Of a stretch of DNA of 64,000 nucleotides, positions 50,712-59,251 are shown piece by piece. A program made the translations under genes and the position numbers. Origin of the DNA: JBQTKD01 sp963703165 (GTDB lineage: Bacteria; Actinomycetota; Actinomycetes; Sporichthyales; Sporichthyaceae); contig OY969798.1 of assembly GCA_963703165.1 (NCBI GenBank), positions 3,100,001 through 3,164,000 of the forward strand, read 5' to 3'. Below the pieces are notes generated by a model. That model made no database searches and had not been told where the DNA came from. It worked only from the letters and a program-made list of their open reading frames with translations. Each line of letters starts with the position of its first letter. The first letter of the stretch is position 1.

Positions 50712-51667
50712 CCGCCCCGCTGCGGCTCGGCACCCGCGCGAGCGCGCTGGCCAAGGCACAGGCCGGCGTTATCGCCGACGCGATCACCGCTCGCAGCGGT
50801 CGGGCGGTCGAGCTCGTCGAGATCCGCACGCAGGGCGACGTCTCGACCGAGCCGCTGGACGTCATCGGTGGCACCGGAGTATTCGTCAGCGCGCTGCGCG
50901 ATGCACTACTCACGGGCACCATCGACCTGGCCGTGCACTCCCTCAAGGACCTGCCGACCGCGCCCGCCGAGGGACTCGTGATCGCGGCCGTCCCGCTGCG
51001 GGAGGACCCGCGCGATGCCCTGGTGGCCCGCGGTGGGCTCACCCTCGGCGAGCTGACGCCGGGCTCGAAGGTCGGCACCGGCTCCCCGCGCCGCGCCGCG
51101 CAGCTGCACGCCCTGGGCTTCGACTTCGAGGTCGTGCCGATCCGCGGCAATGTCGACACCCGACTCGCGATGGTCGCCACCGGCAAGCTCGACGCGGTGG
51201 TGCTGGCCCGCGCCGGACTGGCCCGCCTCGGTCGGCTCGACGAGATGACCGAGGCCATCGACCCGATCCAGATGCTGCCCGCACCAGGTCAGGGTGCGCT
51301 GGCGATCGAGTGCCGCGACCCCGCCCACCACGCGGACGCCGCCGACCTGGTCAAGCTGCTGGCCGAGCTCGATGACCCGGACACCCGTTCCGTCGTCGAC
51401 GCCGAACGGGCCCTGCTCGCCGCGCTCGAGGCCGGGTGCAGCGCCCCGGTCGGCGCGATGGGCGAGGCCATCGCCGGTGACGAGGAGTACGAGGCAGAGC
51501 TGTACCTGCGCGCGATCGCGTTGACGCCGAACGGCGAGCACGCGGTGAAGCTGTCGACGAGCGGCCCTCTGGTCGACGCCGTCGGACTGGCGCAACGGCT
51601 CGCAGCCGAAATGCTTGCCGAGGGGGCGGCGGACCTGATGAGAGAGGCACCGGAGCACGGGCCTTGA
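50708..51667 (+). CDS. hemC: Hydroxymethylbilane synthase (porphobilinogen deaminase)
   Basis: A 319-residue enzyme that polymerises four porphobilinogens. It has LRLGTRASALAKAQA at the N-terminus, the Arg/Lys-rich site (HSLKDLPTAPAEGL, GTGSPRRAAQLHA, IRGNVDTRL) and the dipyrromethane-binding Cys in EAGCSAPVGA. The start is GTG 50708, overlapping hemA (GTGA). Confidence 0.96.
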   Translation: MTAPLRLGTRASALAKAQAGVIADAITARSGRAVELVEIRTQGDVSTEPLDVIGGTGVFVSALRDALLTGTIDLAVHSLKDLPTAPAEGLVIAAVPLREDPRDALVARGGLTLGELTPGSKVGTGSPRRAAQLHALGFDFEVVPIRGNVDTRLAMVATGKLDAVVLARAGLARLGRLDEMTEAIDPIQMLPAPGQGALAIECRDPAHHADAADLVKLLAELDDPDTRSVVDAERALLAALEAGCSAPVGAMGEAIAGDEEYEAELYLRAIALTPNGEHAVKLSTSGPLVDAVGLAQRLAAEMLAEGAADLMREAPEHGP

Positions 51668-51719
51668 CGCAGTGACGCGACCGAAGACCACCGCCGCAGT
51701 TAGGAACGGAGCGCCATCC

Positions 51720-53600
51720 ATGAGCCCCACCCGCAAGGCGCAGGTCGACCAGGCCCCGGCGTCCGCCGCGGCCAAGCCCGTCGCCGCAAAGGCCCCGGCC
51801 GGCAAGGCTGCCGCCCCCAGGACCGCGACGGGCAAGTCGACCGCAGCCAAGTCCGTGGCGTCGCCCGAGCCTGCACCCAGGGCGACCGAAGCGGTAGCCA
51901 AGGCCGCGCCCGTCGTCGCGGGGAAGGCAGCTGCCCCGGCAGCGAAGGCCACCCGCGCGAAGGCGCCGACCAAGGCCCCCGAGCCGAAGTCGGAGACCCC
52001 GTCGGCCCCGAAGATCCCCAGCGGGTCCGTCGCCTTCGTCGGCGCCGGTCCCGGTGACCCCGGGCTGCTCACCGTGCGTGCCATGGACCTGCTCGGCGAC
52101 GCCGACGTGGTCGTGTTGGCCGAGCAGTCCCGCGAGCAGTTTCTGACCTTCTGCCGCAGCGACGTCGAGGTCGTGGACGGCGCGTTGGACGCCTCAGGCA
52201 CCGCCCTGGCGCCGGCGGCCCGCGCGAAGGCCGTCAGCACTGCGGCCAAGGGCGGCCGTCGCGTGGTCCGCCTCGTCGACGGAGACCCGTCGCTGCACCC
52301 GGCCCTGCTCGAGGAGGTCGCGGCCTGCGTGAAGGTCGGGTCCGAGTTCGAACTGGTGCCCGGGGTTCCGGCGCTGACCGCGGTGCCCGCCTTCGCGGGT
52401 GTCCCGCTGACCAGCCGCACGGTCCGCGAGGTGCGGATGGTCGACGCGCAGGACGGCAAGGTCGACTGGGCCTCGGTGGCCAGCAAGGACGCCACCCTGG
52501 TCATCACCAACACGACCAGCGCAGCGCTCGTTTCCGCCGCCACCGCGAAGCTGATCGAGGCGGGCCTGGACCCGGCTACCCCGGCGCTGACCACCTGGGC
52601 CGGCACGACCACCGCGCAGCGCACCGTGGTCGGCTGTCTCGCCGACCTCGGCGACTCGCTGCCCGGTGGCAAGCTGATCCCGAGTGCGGTCACCGTCGTC
52701 GGTGAGGTCGTCGAGGCCCGGTCGACGCTGTCCTGGTTCGAGACCCGGCCCCTGTTCGGCTGGCGGGTGCTCGTACCGCGCACCAAGGAGCAGTCCGGTG
52801 CGCTGGTCTCCCGGCTGCGTTCCTTCGGTGCCGTGCCCGAGGAGGTCCCGACGATCTCCGTCGAGCCCCCGCGCGCCCCGCAGCAGATGGAGCGGGCGAT
52901 CAAGGGTCTGGTGACCGGTCGCTACGAGTGGATCGCGTTCACCTCCCGCAACGCGGTGAAGGCCGTCCGGGAGAAGTTCGAGGAGTACGGCCTCGACGCC
53001 CGCGCGTTCTCCGGCATCAAGATCGCCGCCGTCGGTGAGCAGACCGCCGCGGACCTGGCTGCTTGGGGAATCAAGGCCGACCTGGTCCCGACCGGAGAGC
53101 AGTCCGCGCTCGGCCTGCTGGCCGACTGGCCGCCGTTCGACGACGTCTTCGACCCGATCAACCGCGTGTTCCTGCCCCGCGCCGACATCGCCACCGAGAC
53201 CCTCGCGGCCGGCCTCGTCGAGCTGGGCTGGGAGGTGGACGACGTCACCGCGTACCGCACGGTGCGCGCGGCGCCGCCGCCCGCGCCGGTCCGCGAGGCG
53301 ATCAAGAGCGGCGGCTTCGACGCCGTCGTCTTCACCTCGTCCTCGACGGTCCGCAACCTGGTCGGGATCGCCGGCAAGCCGCACGCGGGCACGATCATCG
53401 CCTGCATCGGCCCGGCCACCGCGGCCACCGCCCAGGAGCACGGCCTGCGCGTGGACGTCCTGGCAGAGACCCCGTCGGCCCGCGAGCTCGCCGACGCCCT
53501 GGCCGTCTTCGGTGCCGCCCGTCAGGCCGACGCCGCCGCGCTCGGCGAGCCCGCCCTGCGCCCGTCGGAGAAGCGCACCGCCGTCCGCCGCCGGAGGTAG
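51720..53600 (+). CDS. hemD: Uroporphyrinogen-III synthase with N-terminal methyltransferase-like domain
   Basis: A 626-residue fusion. Residues about 1-98 are a low-complexity Ala/Lys/Pro linker. Residues about 100-330 resemble uroporphyrinogen-III C-methyltransferase (VGAGPGDPGLLTVRAMDLL, VPGVPALTAVPAFAGVPL) but lack the usual tyrosine-aspartate segment after strand 2, where LAEQSREQF stands. Residues about 345-600 are HemD (FETRPLFGWRVLVPRTKEQ, WIAFTSRNAVKAV, VVFTSSSTVRNLV). Such fusions are usual in actinobacteria (Rv0511). The start is ATG 51720, with GGAG upstream; GTG 51672 is possible. Confidence 0.92.
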   Translation: MSPTRKAQVDQAPASAAAKPVAAKAPAGKAAAPRTATGKSTAAKSVASPEPAPRATEAVAKAAPVVAGKAAAPAAKATRAKAPTKAPEPKSETPSAPKIPSGSVAFVGAGPGDPGLLTVRAMDLLGDADVVVLAEQSREQFLTFCRSDVEVVDGALDASGTALAPAARAKAVSTAAKGGRRVVRLVDGDPSLHPALLEEVAACVKVGSEFELVPGVPALTAVPAFAGVPLTSRTVREVRMVDAQDGKVDWASVASKDATLVITNTTSAALVSAATAKLIEAGLDPATPALTTWAGTTTAQRTVVGCLADLGDSLPGGKLIPSAVTVVGEVVEARSTLSWFETRPLFGWRVLVPRTKEQSGALVSRLRSFGAVPEEVPTISVEPPRAPQQMERAIKGLVTGRYEWIAFTSRNAVKAVREKFEEYGLDARAFSGIKIAAVGEQTAADLAAWGIKADLVPTGEQSALGLLADWPPFDDVFDPINRVFLPRADIATETLAAGLVELGWEVDDVTAYRTVRAAPPPAPVREAIKSGGFDAVVFTSSSTVRNLVGIAGKPHAGTIIACIGPATAATAQEHGLRVDVLAETPSARELADALAVFGAARQADAAALGEPALRPSEKRTAVRRRR

Positions 53601-53606
53601 ACCGGT

Positions 53607-53786
53607 CACAACCCTTGCGCACGACGTGCGCAGGGGTTGTGAATCTGGGTGATTTGTCCCGGTTTGTGGAACCACAACGACTGACAGGCAGTCACGACCA
53701 TTACGCACGTCGTGCGTCGTGGTCGTCGAATGTCCGGTTTGTCCCGGTTCGCTACAACCACTACGCACGTCGTGCGCAGTGGTTGT
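53607..53786. repeat. Repeat B, copy 2: three related palindromes with core linkers
   Basis: Palindromes lie at 53607-53641 (CACAACCC outer arms), 53694-53726 and 53754-53786 (ACAACCACT outer arms), each with the centre GCACGWCGTGC. The linkers carry TTTGTCCCGGTTTG and GTTTGTCCCGGTTC. Relative to copy 1 (43077-43255) the whole element is inverted, with ACAACGACTGACAGGC shared. It fills the hemD/hemB gap, inside the heme operon. Confidence 0.87.
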
Positions 53787-53805
53787 GGCCGGCTAGGGTG
53801 CGCTT

Positions 53806-54786
53806 ATGAGCGGTGAGTTTCCGACGGTGCGTCCGCGGCGGTTGCGGCGCACGGCTGCGCTGCGTCGGCTGACGGCGGAGGTGTCGCTCGGGCCGCGACA
53901 CCTGGTGCTGCCGATGTTCGTCCGCGAGGGTCTCGACGAGGCGACTCCGATCGCCTCGATGCCCGGGGTCATGCAGCACTCGATGGATTCGCTGCGCAAG
54001 GCGGCGGTCGAGGCGGTGGAGTCCGGCGTCGGGGGGCTGATGCTCTTCGGGGTCCCGACGAGCAAGGACGCCCGCGGGTCAGGGGCCGACGACCCCGACG
54101 GCGTACTGAACGTCGCGGTTCGTGAACTCAGCTCCGAGGTCGGGGATGCCACGGTACTGATGACCGACCTGTGCCTGGACGAGTTCACCGACCACGGGCA
54201 CTGTGGCGTGCTAGCCGCCGACGGCTCCGTGGACAACGACGCCACCCTGGAGCGGTACGCGCAGATGGCCCTCGCGCAGGCCGCCGTCGGCGCTCATGTG
54301 CTGGGTGCCTCCGGGATGATGGACGGTCAGATCGCTTACGTAAGACGGATCCTGGACGCTGCGGGGCATCAGGACGTCGCCTTGCTGGCCTACGCCGCCA
54401 AGTACGCCTCGGCCTTCTACGGCCCGTTCCGCGACGCCGTGCAGTCCAGCCTGGAGGGCGACCGCAAGGGTTACCAGCAGGACCCGGCCAACGCCCGGGA
54501 GGGCGTCCGGGAGGCGCTGCTCGACGTCGCCGAGGGCGCGGACATCGTCATGGTGAAACCAGCCCTGGGCTACCTCGACGTGCTGCGTCAGGTCCGCGAC
54601 GCCGTCGCGGTGCCGGTCGCCGCGTACCAGGTGTCCGGGGAGTACTCGATGATCACCGCCGCCGCGCAGGCCGGCCTGATCGACCGGGACCGCGCGATCG
54701 AGGAGTCATTGGTCAGCATCCGCCGGGCCGGGGCGGACTTCGTGCTTACCTACTGGGCGCAGGAATGGGCCCGTCGACTGAGCTGA
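53806..54786 (+). CDS. hemB: Delta-aminolevulinic acid dehydratase (porphobilinogen synthase)
   Basis: A 326-residue enzyme that condenses two aminolevulinates. Seen are RPRRLRRTAALRRL, the metal-site segment DLCLDEFTDHGHCG (Asp/Cys/His), the Schiff-base lysines (YAAKYASAFYGPFRD and MVKPALGYLD) and GEYSMITAAAQAG. The start is ATG 53806, 20 bp after repeat B. Its end overlaps the convergent membrane-protein gene by 41 bp. Confidence 0.96.
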   Translation: MSGEFPTVRPRRLRRTAALRRLTAEVSLGPRHLVLPMFVREGLDEATPIASMPGVMQHSMDSLRKAAVEAVESGVGGLMLFGVPTSKDARGSGADDPDGVLNVAVRELSSEVGDATVLMTDLCLDEFTDHGHCGVLAADGSVDNDATLERYAQMALAQAAVGAHVLGASGMMDGQIAYVRRILDAAGHQDVALLAYAAKYASAFYGPFRDAVQSSLEGDRKGYQQDPANAREGVREALLDVAEGADIVMVKPALGYLDVLRQVRDAVAVPVAAYQVSGEYSMITAAAQAGLIDRDRAIEESLVSIRRAGADFVLTYWAQEWARRLS

Positions 54787-55516
54787 CCTGCCCGACGCTC
54801 GCGCGCGGGTAGTTCTCGTTCGCGCCCTTGGGTGCCACCGCGATGATCAGCGAGCCGATAGTGATCACTACCACCCCGATCACCGCCAATCGCAGGTCAC
54901 GCCGCCAGACCGTGCGGACCGGGTCGCCGAGGGCCGCCGCGTCGCCGCTCGCGGACAGCGTCACCGGCCCCTCCAGGCTCGGCGGTGCGCCCTCGGTCAG
55001 GTTCAACCGCCCGGCGGCCAGCAGGTCCTCGCCGCCGGTGAGCACGAACTCGTACACCGAGATCTCGCCGGGGAGGTCCGGGGCCTCGTCGAACCACGGG
55101 TGCGACTCGGTGCGGGTCTCCCGGTAGACCGGTGCGATCTGCTCGAGCGCCGGGCACTGCGGCCCGATCAGTGCGCTCGCCCCGTCGGCGCCCTGCAGCG
55201 CGAACGGGCCGGGGGAGTACCGCTCGATCGTCGCCACGCGCTTGCCGTCGTCGGCGGTCTGCGTCGTGAGGTACCAGACGCACTCCAGCCCGGACAGCGG
55301 CGCGGTGACCGTCCCGCCAGGCCCGGCGGCGACGGCGCCGCGGACGACGATCCGCTGGCCCTCGCGGCGCTTCGCCTCGGGCAGCGCGGCGAGCTCCATG
55401 AGCTCGCGCCCCGGCAGCAACTTCAGTTGCAGCCCCGACCCGATGGCGCCGAGAAGACCGATGATCGCGAGGAAGGAGCCGAACAGGACGAGCACAATCC
55501 CCAGGAGCATCGCCAC
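54746..55516 (-). CDS. Membrane protein, GIDE-like (tentative)
   Basis: A 256-residue protein with N- and C-terminal membrane segments (MLLGIVLVLFGSFLAIIGLL and LAVIGVVVITIGSLIIAVA) around a soluble beta-rich part (ELAALPEAKRREGQRIVVRG, LSGLECVWYLTTQT, EISVYEFVLTGGEDL). The layout resembles bacterial relatives of the E3-ligase GIDE domain, but I cannot confirm it. The start is GTG 55516 or ATG 55510. It converges on hemB and overlaps its last 41 bases. Confidence 0.7.
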   Translation of the reverse strand: MAMLLGIVLVLFGSFLAIIGLLGAIGSGLQLKLLPGRELMELAALPEAKRREGQRIVVRGAVAAGPGGTVTAPLSGLECVWYLTTQTADDGKRVATIERYSPGPFALQGADGASALIGPQCPALEQIAPVYRETRTESHPWFDEAPDLPGEISVYEFVLTGGEDLLAAGRLNLTEGAPPSLEGPVTLSASGDAAALGDPVRTVWRRDLRLAVIGVVVITIGSLIIAVAPKGANENYPRASVGQVSSVDGPIPAPSR

Positions 55517-55683
55517 GGCGCAAACCCTACTGATGTCCAAGCGGAGTGCCGGCCACGTCCGCGATGGGCCGATCGGGTGAAGGCGCGAATCGGGCATTTC
55601 GAGAAATTTGGGATCGGACGCAACCGATTCGGGGTCCCGTTGCGTCGAAAGTGGCACGGGGGACGGCAATAGAGGGGAAATTA

Positions 55684-56380
55684 ATGTCCATGGAGGCTTC
55701 GCGTTCTCGCTTCGGCGCCGTCGGCATGGCCCTGCTCGCTGTTTCCAGCGCCACCGCCGCCATGCTCGCCGGTCTCGGCGTGCCCGCGACGGCGTCGTCG
55801 CAGGACACCGCTCCGGAGCAGGTCAGCGCGCCGGACGCCGTTCCGCAGTTCATCTCTCCCACGGCCATGCCGCAGGGCGACCGCTTCGGCTCGTGGGGGG
55901 CCTCGGCGGTACGCACCGGGCTGCCCAAGCGCGTCCGGGTTCTGCCTGGACGGCATGTTCAAGGCCGACCAGACGTCCTACCGCGCCTACACCGGCAGCG
56001 CCCCGAAGGTGTCCGCGCAGGAGTACCTGATCCAGGCCGGCTCCGAGGCCGAGGCGACGCAGCTCACCGACAAGCTCGGGACGCGGCTGCAGAATTGCTA
56101 CAAGGAGTGGCTGAACCTCGAGATCGAGGCGTACAACGACGCTCCGCGCACCGCGAGCTGGGAGCGCTACCGCACGACCAGCGTCGCCGACGGCCTGACG
56201 GTCTACGGCGTCTTCACGAGCCCGCCGAAGAAGTTCGACAAGGCGACCCACATGTACGCCGTCGGCCGCGACGGTGACCGCGTGATGGTCCTGCACCTCT
56301 CCCTGGTGGGTACCCAGAAGACCGCGCCCGACTCCGTCTTCCGCTCCAGCGCCGCGCACGCCGTGCGCATCATGCGCTGA
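55684..56380 (+). pseudogene. Secreted protein gene interrupted by a one-base frameshift
   Basis: From ATG 55684 the frame encodes a signal peptide (SRFGAVGMALLAVSSATAAM, then AGLGVPATASSQ) and continues to LPKR. A one-base step near 55933 is then needed to continue into SGFCLDGMFKADQTSYRAY and on to TGA 56378-56380. Both halves have clear coding character, giving about 231 residues if joined. This may be a real inactivating insertion, a sequencing error, or slippage; there is no slippery run. The two cysteines (GFCLDG, LQNCYK) could pair after export. The function is unknown. Confidence 0.72.
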
Positions 56381-56400
56381 CCTGATTCTCGGCGCGCGTT

Positions 56401-56422
56401 CGGACCGGCTTGAGGGCCGGTC
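56401..56422 (+). terminator. Terminator hairpin after the frameshifted gene
   Basis: GGACCGGC (56401-56408) and GCCGGTCC (56415-56422) pair perfectly around a 6-base loop, 20 bp after the stop, followed by GTTCGTATGT. Confidence 0.7.
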
Positions 56423-56486
56423 CGTTCGTATGTCCAGGACGGACGCGGCGTCCGGAGCACCCCCGGCTGTTTGAGACGATGGCCCG

Positions 56487-57809
56487 GTGAGCCCCACCCC
56501 GTACCCCACCGACGCCCCCGCCTCCGAGGCGCTGTTCGCGCGTGCCCGGGCGGTGACCCCGGGGGGAGTGAATTCCCCGGTGCGGGCCTTCGGCGCGGTC
56601 GGCGGCACCCCTCGCTTCATCGCCGGCGGCTCCGGGCCGTACCTGCGTGACGCCGACGGGCGCGAGTACGTGGACCTCGTCTGCTCCTGGGGACCGCTGA
56701 TCCTCGGGCACGCGAACCCCGAGGTCCTCGAGGCCGTCAGCGCCGCCGCCGCGAACGGAACGTCCTACGGCGCCCCCACCGAGGGAGAGGTGCTGCTCGC
56801 CGAGGAGATCTGCGCCCGGATCGCGCCCGTCGAGCAGGTCCGCCTGGTCTCCTCGGGCACCGAGGCCACGATGTCGGCGGTGCGGTTGGCGCGCGGCGTC
56901 ACCGGTCGGCCGGGTGTCATCAAGTTCGCCGGGCACTACCACGGGCACGTCGACGCGCTGCTGGCCGCGGCCGGGTCCGGCCTGGCAACCTTCGCGTTGC
57001 CCGACGCCGCAGGGGTCACCGGCGCCGCGACCTCCGACACTGTCGTCCTGCCCTACAACGACCTCGACGCGGTCGCGGCCGCGTTCGCCGCGCACCCCGG
57101 GCGCATCGCCGCGGTGATCACCGAGGCCGCCGCCGGGAACATGGGTGTCGTCGCGCCGGACCCGGGGTTCACCCTCGGTCTCGCGCGGTTGTGCCGGGAG
57201 AACGGCGCGCTGTTCATCTCCGACGAGGTGATGACGGGCTTCCGCGCCGGCCCCGCCGGGTGGTTCGGCGTCGAGGGCGTCGCCCCGGACCTGATGACCT
57301 TCGGCAAGGTGATGGGCGGCGGCTTCCCCGCCGCCGCGTTCGGCGGTCGCGCCGACGTCATGGGCCACCTGGCCCCGCTCGGCCCGGTCTACCAGGCGGG
57401 CACCTTGTCCGGGAATCCCGTCGCGGTGGCCGCCGGCCTCGCGACACTGCGCGGGTGCACCCCGGCCGTCTACGACCACCTGGCCAAGACCGGTGAGATC
57501 GTCGCCGTCGCCACGTCCGAGGCCCTGGCAGCCGAAGGCGTCGAGCACCGGGTGCAGTTCGCGGGAACGATGTTCTCGGTCTTCTTCACCGCCTCCCCGG
57601 TGCACAACTACGACGACGCGAAGACCCAGCGCACCGACCGCTTCGCCGCGTTCTTCCACGAGATGCTCGCCCGCGGCGTCTACCTGCCCGCGTCGGCCTA
57701 CGAGACCTGGTTCCTGTCCGCGGCGCACGACGAGGAAGCGATCGGGCGGGTCCTCGAGGCCCTGCCGCACGCCGCTCGTGCCGCCGCCGCCGTGAAGGAG
57801 CAGTCGTGA
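56487..57809 (+). CDS. hemL: Glutamate-1-semialdehyde 2,1-aminomutase
   Basis: A 440-residue PLP enzyme that makes 5-aminolevulinate. It has ARAVTPGGVNSPVRAF at the N-terminus, SSGTEATMSAVRLARG, FAGHYHGH, and the PLP lysine in MTFGKVMGGGFPAAAFGG. The start is GTG 56487. It overlaps the histidine phosphatase by 4 bp (GTGA), the same order as Rv0524-Rv0525. Confidence 0.96.
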   Translation: MSPTPYPTDAPASEALFARARAVTPGGVNSPVRAFGAVGGTPRFIAGGSGPYLRDADGREYVDLVCSWGPLILGHANPEVLEAVSAAAANGTSYGAPTEGEVLLAEEICARIAPVEQVRLVSSGTEATMSAVRLARGVTGRPGVIKFAGHYHGHVDALLAAAGSGLATFALPDAAGVTGAATSDTVVLPYNDLDAVAAAFAAHPGRIAAVITEAAAGNMGVVAPDPGFTLGLARLCRENGALFISDEVMTGFRAGPAGWFGVEGVAPDLMTFGKVMGGGFPAAAFGGRADVMGHLAPLGPVYQAGTLSGNPVAVAAGLATLRGCTPAVYDHLAKTGEIVAVATSEALAAEGVEHRVQFAGTMFSVFFTASPVHNYDDAKTQRTDRFAAFFHEMLARGVYLPASAYETWFLSAAHDEEAIGRVLEALPHAARAAAAVKEQS

Positions 57810-58477
57810 GCCCCGCGGAACGTCTCGGACCGAGCGTCACGTTGGTGCATGTCGTCCGCCACGGCGAGGTGCATAACCCGGAGGGGATCCTGTACGGGCG
57901 CCTGCCCGGCTATCACCTGTCCGACCTCGGGGTGAAGATGGCCGAGCGGGTCGCGGAGAGCTTCGCCGGACACGACATCGGCGCGATCGTCTCCTCCCCG
58001 ATGGAACGGGCCCGCGAGACCGCCGCCCCGATCGCGGCCGCCTTCGACCTCGAGATCGACATCGACCCCCGCCTGATCGAGGCCGCGAACCACTTCGAGG
58101 GCAAGGCCTTCGGCGTAGGCGACGGTTCCCTGCGGCGCCCGCAGCACTGGCCCTACCTGCTCAACCCGTTCCGGCCTTCCTGGGGCGAGAAGTACAGCGA
58201 GCTCGCCACCCGGATGATCGCCGCCGCCGGGGCCGCACGGGCCCTCGCGCCGGGCCGCGAGGTGGTGTGCGTCAGCCACCAACTGCCGATCTGGATCATG
58301 CGGAGCAAGCTGGAAGGTCGGCGGCTCTGGCACGACCCCCGCAACCGCCAGTGCTCGCTGGCCAGCGTCACGACCATCCGCTACGAGGGGCACCGGATCC
58401 GGTCGCTGACCTACAGCGAACCCGCGATCGACCTCGTCCCGGAGAAGCTCCGGGGCAAGCCCGCAGCCGGCGCCTAG
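57806..58477 (+). CDS. Histidine phosphatase family protein
   Basis: A 223-residue phosphoglycerate-mutase-like phosphatase with the catalytic RHG in VHVVRHGEVHNPEG and the second His in VVCVSHQLPIW, plus SSPMERARETA. It resembles Rv0525. The substrate is unknown; position suggests a link to heme or cytochrome assembly. It ends 13 bp before ccdA. Confidence 0.9.
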   Translation: MSPAERLGPSVTLVHVVRHGEVHNPEGILYGRLPGYHLSDLGVKMAERVAESFAGHDIGAIVSSPMERARETAAPIAAAFDLEIDIDPRLIEAANHFEGKAFGVGDGSLRRPQHWPYLLNPFRPSWGEKYSELATRMIAAAGAARALAPGREVVCVSHQLPIWIMRSKLEGRRLWHDPRNRQCSLASVTTIRYEGHRIRSLTYSEPAIDLVPEKLRGKPAAGA

Positions 58478-58490
58478 AGATGTCCAGGCA

Positions 58491-59249
58491 GTGATCGGCG
58501 CCGAGGCCTCCTTCGCCGAGACGGTCACCACCGGCTCGCTGTTGCTGGCGATCCCGGTGGCGCTGCTCGCGGGCCTGGTCTCGTTCCTGTCCCCGTGCGT
58601 CCTGCCGCTGGTACCCGGCTACGTCGGTTACGTCACCGGCCTGGCCGGGGCGGACCTCGGCGAGGCCAAGCGGGGCCGGGTGCTCGCCGGCACCACGCTG
58701 TTCGTGCTCGGCTTCGCCGCGGTGTTCGTCTCCTTCGGGGCCGCATTCGGGTACGTCGGCGCCCGGCTCGTGGAGCACGAGACGACGATCAACCGGGTGC
58801 TCGGAGCGATCACGATCGTGCTGGGGCTGAGCTTCCTCGGCTGGCTGCCCGGGTTCCGCCGGGACCTGCGTCTGATGCACCGCGCCCCCGCCGGCGGGCT
58901 GGCCGCGGCCCCCGTCCTCGGGGTGCTGTTCGGGGTCGGCTGGACCCCGTGCATCGGTCCGACGTTGGGCGCGGTGCAGGCGATGGCGTTCGATTCCGCG
59001 AGTGCCGGGAGAGGAGCGCTCCTTACGTTCGTTTACAGCCTGGGCCTGGGCCTGCCCTTCATCCTCGTCGGCGTCGGACTGCGACGCGCCATGGGAGCTG
59101 TCGGGTGGGTCCGGGCCCACCACATGGCTGTCATGCGGGCCGGCGGCGTCATGCTCTGCGTGCTCGGCCTGCTGTTGGTCACAGGTCTCTGGACGGAGTT
59201 GTCGGTGCAGTTGCGGATCTGGACCTCCAACTTCGAGCCGGCCATCTGA
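58491..59249 (+). CDS. ccdA: Cytochrome c biogenesis protein CcdA
   Basis: A 252-residue polytopic membrane protein that carries reducing power across the membrane for apocytochrome c. The redox cysteines are in LSFLSPCVLPLVPGYVGYVT and GVGWTPCIGPTLGAV; six membrane segments are visible. The start is GTG 58491. In Mycobacterium a TlpA/ResA-like thioredoxin gene (Rv0526) separates the phosphatase and ccdA; here the gap is only 13 bp, so that gene is absent from this place. Confidence 0.94.
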   Translation: MIGAEASFAETVTTGSLLLAIPVALLAGLVSFLSPCVLPLVPGYVGYVTGLAGADLGEAKRGRVLAGTTLFVLGFAAVFVSFGAAFGYVGARLVEHETTINRVLGAITIVLGLSFLGWLPGFRRDLRLMHRAPAGGLAAAPVLGVLFGVGWTPCIGPTLGAVQAMAFDSASAGRGALLTFVYSLGLGLPFILVGVGLRRAMGAVGWVRAHHMAVMRAGGVMLCVLGLLLVTGLWTELSVQLRIWTSNFEPAI

Positions 59250-59251
59250 GG

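Noticed and set aside
55925..55940. Programmed ribosomal frameshift in the secreted protein gene
   Set aside because: There is no slippery heptamer, no strong downstream pseudoknot and no family known to use frameshifting. A mutation or sequence error is simpler.
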